Of a DNA stretch of 8,050 bases, positions 6,283-8,050 are shown piece after piece. The DNA is from JBLHLB01 sp047618505. Its GTDB lineage: Bacteria; Planctomycetota; UBA1135; GCA-002686595. The first letter of the stretch is position 1; the number at the start of each line of letters is the position of its first letter. The notes beneath the pieces were generated by a model that ran no database searches, had not been told where the DNA came from, and was given only the letters and a program-made list of their open reading frames with translations. Location: assembly GCA_047618505.1 (NCBI GenBank), contig JBLHLB010000188.1:1-8050 (forward strand), written 5' to 3'. The position numbers and the translations under genes were made by a program.

Positions 6283-6777
6283 ATGTCCCGTGACAATCAC
6301 CTGAAGGACCAGCGCCTGGTCTTCTATGAAAACGACGTCCAACGTCTCGATGCCGAGATCGACGCATTTCTCGAACTGTCCAAGGGCCGTTGTGTCCTGC
6401 TCGTCGACCGCGACGGTCACCTGGTCACCCAGCGTGGCGAGCCGGTGAAGACCTCCGAAGAGGCCATCGCGGCCCTCATCGCAGGCTCCTTCGCGGCCAC
6501 CATGGAGATGGCTCGCCTCTTGGGCGAGACCGAGTTCTCCCTGCTCTTCCACGAGGGCGCCCGTGACTCTATCCAGTTGCAACTGGTGGGTGAGCGAACC
6601 CTGATGGCCTGCCTTTTTGACGGGCGCACAAACCTCGGCATGGTTCGCTTCTATGCTCAGGAAACCGGCGAGCGCATAGGAGAAATCTTCGATGAGATTG
6701 CTCTTGAGGAACGCGAAAGCGGACTGGGCGATGACTTCGACAAGAGCGCTGAAGACGCCCTCGACAACCTCTTCTAG
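6283..6777 (+). CDS. mglB: MglB-like roadblock/LC7 protein, probable GTPase-activating partner of the tail-anchored GTPase
   Basis: The 164-residue product resembles Myxococcus MglB along its length: LVFYENDVQRLDAEIDAF at the N-terminus (12-29), CVLLVDRDGHLV, the AALIAGSFAAT helix, GETEFSLLFHEGARDSIQLQ (81-100) with the FHEGA(K/R)DS motif, LFDGRTNLGMVRFY (corresponding to FDNRTSLGLVR), and a tail ending DALDNLF, like the DDIDNLF near the MglB C-terminus. MglB acts as a homodimer that stimulates GTP hydrolysis by MglA, and its C-terminal helix contacts MglA. Here the gene follows the GTPase gene, the reverse of the mglB-mglA order in Myxococcus. ATG 6283 is set by the AAGGAGGT site just before it. 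It is the last gene of the five-gene group; a strong hairpin follows. Confidence 0.88.
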   Translation: MSRDNHLKDQRLVFYENDVQRLDAEIDAFLELSKGRCVLLVDRDGHLVTQRGEPVKTSEEAIAALIAGSFAATMEMARLLGETEFSLLFHEGARDSIQLQLVGERTLMACLFDGRTNLGMVRFYAQETGERIGEIFDEIALEERESGLGDDFDKSAEDALDNLF

Positions 6778-6793
6778 GAAGAGGCTCCGATTG

Positions 6794-6838
6794 CTGCGCG
6801 GGGGCGTCCATCTGAAAGGGTGGGCGCCCCCGTTGCAG
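6794..6838 (+). terminator. Strong hairpin after the GTPase cluster, no T-tract
   Basis: An inner stem of 13 pairs (6800-6812 with 6819-6831, two or three of them G-T) closes a six-base loop. CTGC (6794-6797) and GCAG (6835-6838) extend it through a small internal loop. It begins 16 bases after the mglB stop. It is followed by a G-run rather than Ts, so it may be a transcript-stabilising or factor-assisted end rather than a classic intrinsic terminator. Confidence 0.55.
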
Positions 6839-7009
6839 TGGGGGGGACAACGGTTGCTCTTGTTATTGAAGGCCGTAAGTCCTTGATGGGTATGCGGTTG
6901 TGTAAGTGCGAGTTCGTGCATGTGGGCGGCGGTTATGAACGAACTCTATCTCCGTTTCGCACTCTGACCCTTCGTTCGATCGTACTTTTTTGACTACCTC
7001 GCGAAGCAT

Positions 7010-7020
7010 GGAACCGTTCC
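7010..7020. promoter_or_regulatory. Candidate operator half-site pair, GGAAC-C-GTTCC
   Basis: GGAACCGTTCC has perfect five-base arms around one central base, and is followed by GCA. With that GCA it matches the longer palindrome downstream at 13 of 14 positions. The centre lies 32 bp (about three helical turns) from the centre of that palindrome. Confidence 0.5.
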
Positions 7021-7037
7021 GCAGCGATGACTTCACA

Positions 7038-7056
7038 GTGCGGAACTGTTCCGCAC
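7038..7056. promoter_or_regulatory. Perfect 19-bp palindrome, candidate operator
   Basis: GTGCGGAACTGTTCCGCAC has perfect nine-base arms around a single central T. A dyad of this length upstream of a gene is typical of a dimeric transcription-factor site. It could also fold as RNA, but with a single-base loop the hairpin would have to open inner pairs, so a DNA operator is the better reading. The regulator is unknown. Confidence 0.6.
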
Positions 7057-7219
7057 TCGCAGCTTCTTGGTTCCGACTGGTGGGCCAAGAAGTAAGAAAG
7101 TTCACAAAAGTTGGGCAAGAACTCAGGACTTCCCGCCGATGACGGAATTGATGTCGTGGCTAGGGCGCCACGGGTGTTCATATTGAGCACCTCCAAAGCC
7201 CCCAAGGAGAAATCTCTAG

Positions 7220-7426
7220 ATGGCTAAGAAACGCAAAAAGGCCGCCAAGCGCGGCCCCGCTAAGAAGACCACGAAACGTAAGGCGACCAAGCGCAAGGCA
7301 ACGAAGCGCAAAGCCACCAAGCGTAAGGCCACCAAGCGTAAGGCAACCAAGCGCAAGGCAACCAAGCGCAAGGCAACCAAGCGTAAGGCGACCAAGAAGA
7401 AGGCGTCTCGCCGCAAGAAGGCCTAG
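7220..7426 (+). CDS. Small Lys/Arg-rich histone-like protein with eight TKRKA repeats
   Basis: The 68-residue protein starts with MAKKRKKAAKRGPAKKT, then has eight exact TKRKA pentapeptides (residues 18-57), a degenerate TKKKA (58-62) and the tail SRRKKA. More than half of its residues are Lys or Arg and it has no acidic residue at all. Such composition is that of the disordered tails of histone H1 and of bacterial H1-like or HU-tail proteins, which bind DNA or RNA by charge. Nucleoid binding is therefore the likely role, supported by the HU gene just downstream. A ribosome site, AAGGAG (7204-7209), lies ten bases before ATG 7220. The gene has a long dyad-rich upstream region and its own terminator, so it is probably a single-gene unit. 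A ribosome-associated role is an alternative. Confidence 0.82.
   Translation: MAKKRKKAAKRGPAKKTTKRKATKRKATKRKATKRKATKRKATKRKATKRKATKRKATKKKASRRKKA
7271..7405 (+). repeat. Nine tandem 15-bp units encoding TKRKA (last one TKKKA)
   Basis: The DNA unit is ACC AAG CGY AAG GCN, repeated in frame. Eight units give identical pentapeptides while third positions vary among acc/acg, aag/aaa, cgc/cgt and gca/gcc/gcg; the ninth replaces the Arg codon with AAG. The protein repeat is thus conserved despite silent drift. Neighbouring copies remain similar enough to allow copy-number change by slippage or recombination. Confidence 0.9.
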
Positions 7427-7440
7427 GCCTCCTAGCTCAT

Positions 7441-7490
7441 GGGCCTGACCCCGCTCTTTCGAGGGATGGGTCAGGCCCTACTTCTTTATT
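7441..7490 (+). terminator. Intrinsic terminator of the lysine-repeat gene
   Basis: GGGCCTGACCC (7441-7451) pairs perfectly over 11 bases with GGGTCAGGCCC (7468-7478). A 16-base loop can itself close with CTC/GAG. It is followed by the T-rich tract TACTTCTTTATT. The hairpin lies 14 bases after the TAG stop. Confidence 0.85.
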
Positions 7491-7501
7491 CAGAACAGGA
7501 T

Positions 7502-7524
7502 CCCCGTGGATCCACGCCACGGGG
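7502..7524 (+). promoter_or_regulatory. Perfect inverted repeat in the HU gene leader
   Basis: CCCCGTGG (7502-7509) and CCACGGGG (7517-7524) form a perfect eight-base stem with a seven-base loop, ending 17 bases before the HU ATG. The overlapping GTGGATCCAC is itself a ten-base palindrome. It may be a leader hairpin in the HU message or a protein-binding dyad. Confidence 0.5.
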
Positions 7525-7541
7525 CACCAAGGGTAGTCAAG

Positions 7542-7811
7542 ATGAACAAGAGCGAACTGGTTAGTCACCTCTCTTCGGAGCTGCACACGTCCAAATTGTC
7601 GGCGACACGCCTGCTGGACTCGGTGTTGAGTGCCATTCAGAAAGGGCTCTTGGAGGAAGGCAGCGTGACTCTTACTGGCTTCGGTACCTTCGAAGTCAAG
7701 AATCGGAAGTCCCGCGTGGGGCGTAATCCGATGACTGGTGAGCCGATTCAAATCGGTGCTGGGAAGCGCGTCGGCTTCCGAGTCGGCAAGACGCTCAAGC
7801 AGATGGTCTAG
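7542..7811 (+). CDS. hup: HU-family DNA-binding protein
   Basis: At 89 residues this is the standard HU/IHF length. It begins MNKSELVSHLSSELHTSK, where the family usually has MNKxELI, with the helical dimer core to about residue 40. Next is the GSVTLTGFGTFEVKNRKSRV signature (about 41-60), then the DNA-intercalating arm RNPMTGEPIQIGAGKRVGFR with the conserved NP(M)TGE turn, and the last helix GKTLKQMV. HU dimers bend and compact DNA in the nucleoid. IHF subunits are the alternative, but specificity cannot be decided here. The frame is open upstream to a GTG at 7506, but those codons overlap the leader hairpin and add 12 residues unlike HU. ATG 7542, with a modest AAGGG site before it, gives the family-typical start. 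The preceding terminator suggests a separate promoter, which I cannot pinpoint in the short gap. Confidence 0.95.
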   Translation: MNKSELVSHLSSELHTSKLSATRLLDSVLSAIQKGLLEEGSVTLTGFGTFEVKNRKSRVGRNPMTGEPIQIGAGKRVGFRVGKTLKQMV

Positions 7812-7885
7812 TGTAGGGGTTTGGGATGAGGTGCGCCGATTTGAGGGTGCTTCGGGTGGACCCTAGGGGTCGATCTGCATGGAAA

Positions 7886-7937
7886 GAGGCCAGTGGTGCA
7901 AGACCACTGACCTCGATGTTGGCCCGTTGACCGGGCC
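7886..7937. terminator. Tandem hairpins between HU and the convergent right-edge gene
   Basis: The first hairpin has GAGG+CAGTGGT (7886-7897, one unpaired C/A position) pairing with ACCACTG+CCTC (7903-7914) around a five-base loop. The second has GGCCCG (7921-7926) pairing with CGGGCC (7932-7937) around TTGAC. On the minus strand the first hairpin is followed by CTCTTTCC, a weak T-tract. The pair lies between two convergent genes and is best read as a two-way termination zone, mainly for the minus-strand gene. Confidence 0.55.
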
Positions 7938-7966
7938 TATGGACCGGGTCTGCTGCCTATTGAAGC

Positions 7967-8050
7967 TCAGTCGGGTGTGCCGCGGAGGGCTTCCACTTCC
8001 GCCGCAATTTCCTCGTCTGTGATCTTCTGGAAGGGACCCACGATCTCGCC
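7967..8050 (-). CDS. C-terminal 27 residues of an unidentified protein, enters from right edge
   Basis: On the minus strand the frame open at base 8050 reads GEIVGPFQKITDEEI, then AAEVEALRGTPD and a TGA stop at 7967-7969. It has the charged, helix-forming look of a real C-terminus, with good third-position G/C, and the tandem hairpins just downstream fit a transcript ending here. Too little is visible to name a family. Confidence 0.6.
   Translation of the reverse strand, partial: GEIVGPFQKITDEEIAAEVEALRGTPD

Larger units (their letters stand above)
6839..7219. promoter_or_regulatory. Non-coding upstream region of the lysine-repeat gene, rich in inverted repeats
   Basis: I see no gene in these 380 bases. 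The stretch holds a set of GAACGAAC-type inverted repeats (6911-6977) before six Ts (6986-6991), two related palindromes (7010-7020 and 7038-7056), an eight-base inverted repeat (CTTCTTGG 7063-7070 with CCAAGAAG 7085-7092), and a six-base hairpin (CGTGGC 7155-7160 with GCCACG 7167-7172). A TTGACT (6990-6995) could serve as a -35 element, but there is no good -10 at the right distance. The density of dyads suggests a controlled promoter and a structured leader for the gene at 7220. Confidence 0.55.

Noticed and set aside
6277..6921. Minus-strand 214-codon open frame opposite the MglB-like gene
   Set aside because: It is the mirror of a high-GC coding region with strong codon bias. The plus strand has a consensus ribosome site and clear MglB motifs.
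7038..7056. LexA/SOS box
   Set aside because: Gram-positive-type LexA boxes have four bases between GAAC and GTTC; here there is one, and no SOS gene is nearby.
7271..7405. CRISPR-like or tandem-repeat array
   Set aside because: Units are 15 bp, contiguous, in frame and have no spacers; the array is coding.
7216..7416. Minus-strand frame encoding a regular Leu/Val/Ala/Arg repeat
   Set aside because: It is the antisense reading of the TKRKA repeats, and the plus-strand gene has the ribosome site and terminator.

Overview
The window is GC-rich, densely coding bacterial chromosome. An MglA-type G protein with roadblock partners, a lysine-repeat histone-like protein and a neighbouring HU gene are a mix I associate with Planctomycetota, Myxococcota and related lineages. 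That placement is inference from gene content; no rRNA or other taxonomic marker is present.

Left part (1-2093), all on the minus strand and read right to left: gcvT (glycine-cleavage T protein), then gcvH (lipoyl carrier H protein), then the N-terminal 141 residues of a lipoate/octanoate ligase-transferase that runs off the left edge. The three form one functional set: the enzyme at the edge would lipoylate GcvH, which shuttles the aminomethyl group that GcvT releases to tetrahydrofolate. The P protein (gcvP) is not between them.

A non-coding gap of about 450 bases (2094-2543) separates this set from a divergent plus-strand cluster. It is strikingly G-rich in its middle, with a run of nine Gs and G-quadruplex potential.

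Central part (2544-6777), plus strand: five tightly packed genes, with junctions of ATGA overlap, GTGA overlap, 1 base and 11 bases. They encode a helical/TPR-like protein with one internal membrane segment, a TPR-like protein ending in a roadblock-like domain, a stand-alone roadblock-like protein, an MglA-family GTPase with an added Ala/Pro/Gln-rich linker and C-terminal membrane anchor, and an MglB-like roadblock protein. I read this as a membrane-tethered small-GTPase switch with its own GAP-like partner and two TPR adaptors. It is the most unusual content of the window.

Right part (6778-8050): a strong hairpin closes the GTPase cluster. A 400-base regulatory stretch follows, with a perfect 19-bp palindrome and a second related palindrome 32 bp away. 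Next come a 68-residue Lys/Arg protein built from eight TKRKA repeats, a clear intrinsic terminator, and an HU-family DNA-binding protein, so two nucleoid-type proteins sit side by side. After HU, tandem hairpins separate it from the C-terminal 27 codons of an unidentified minus-strand gene entering from the right edge.
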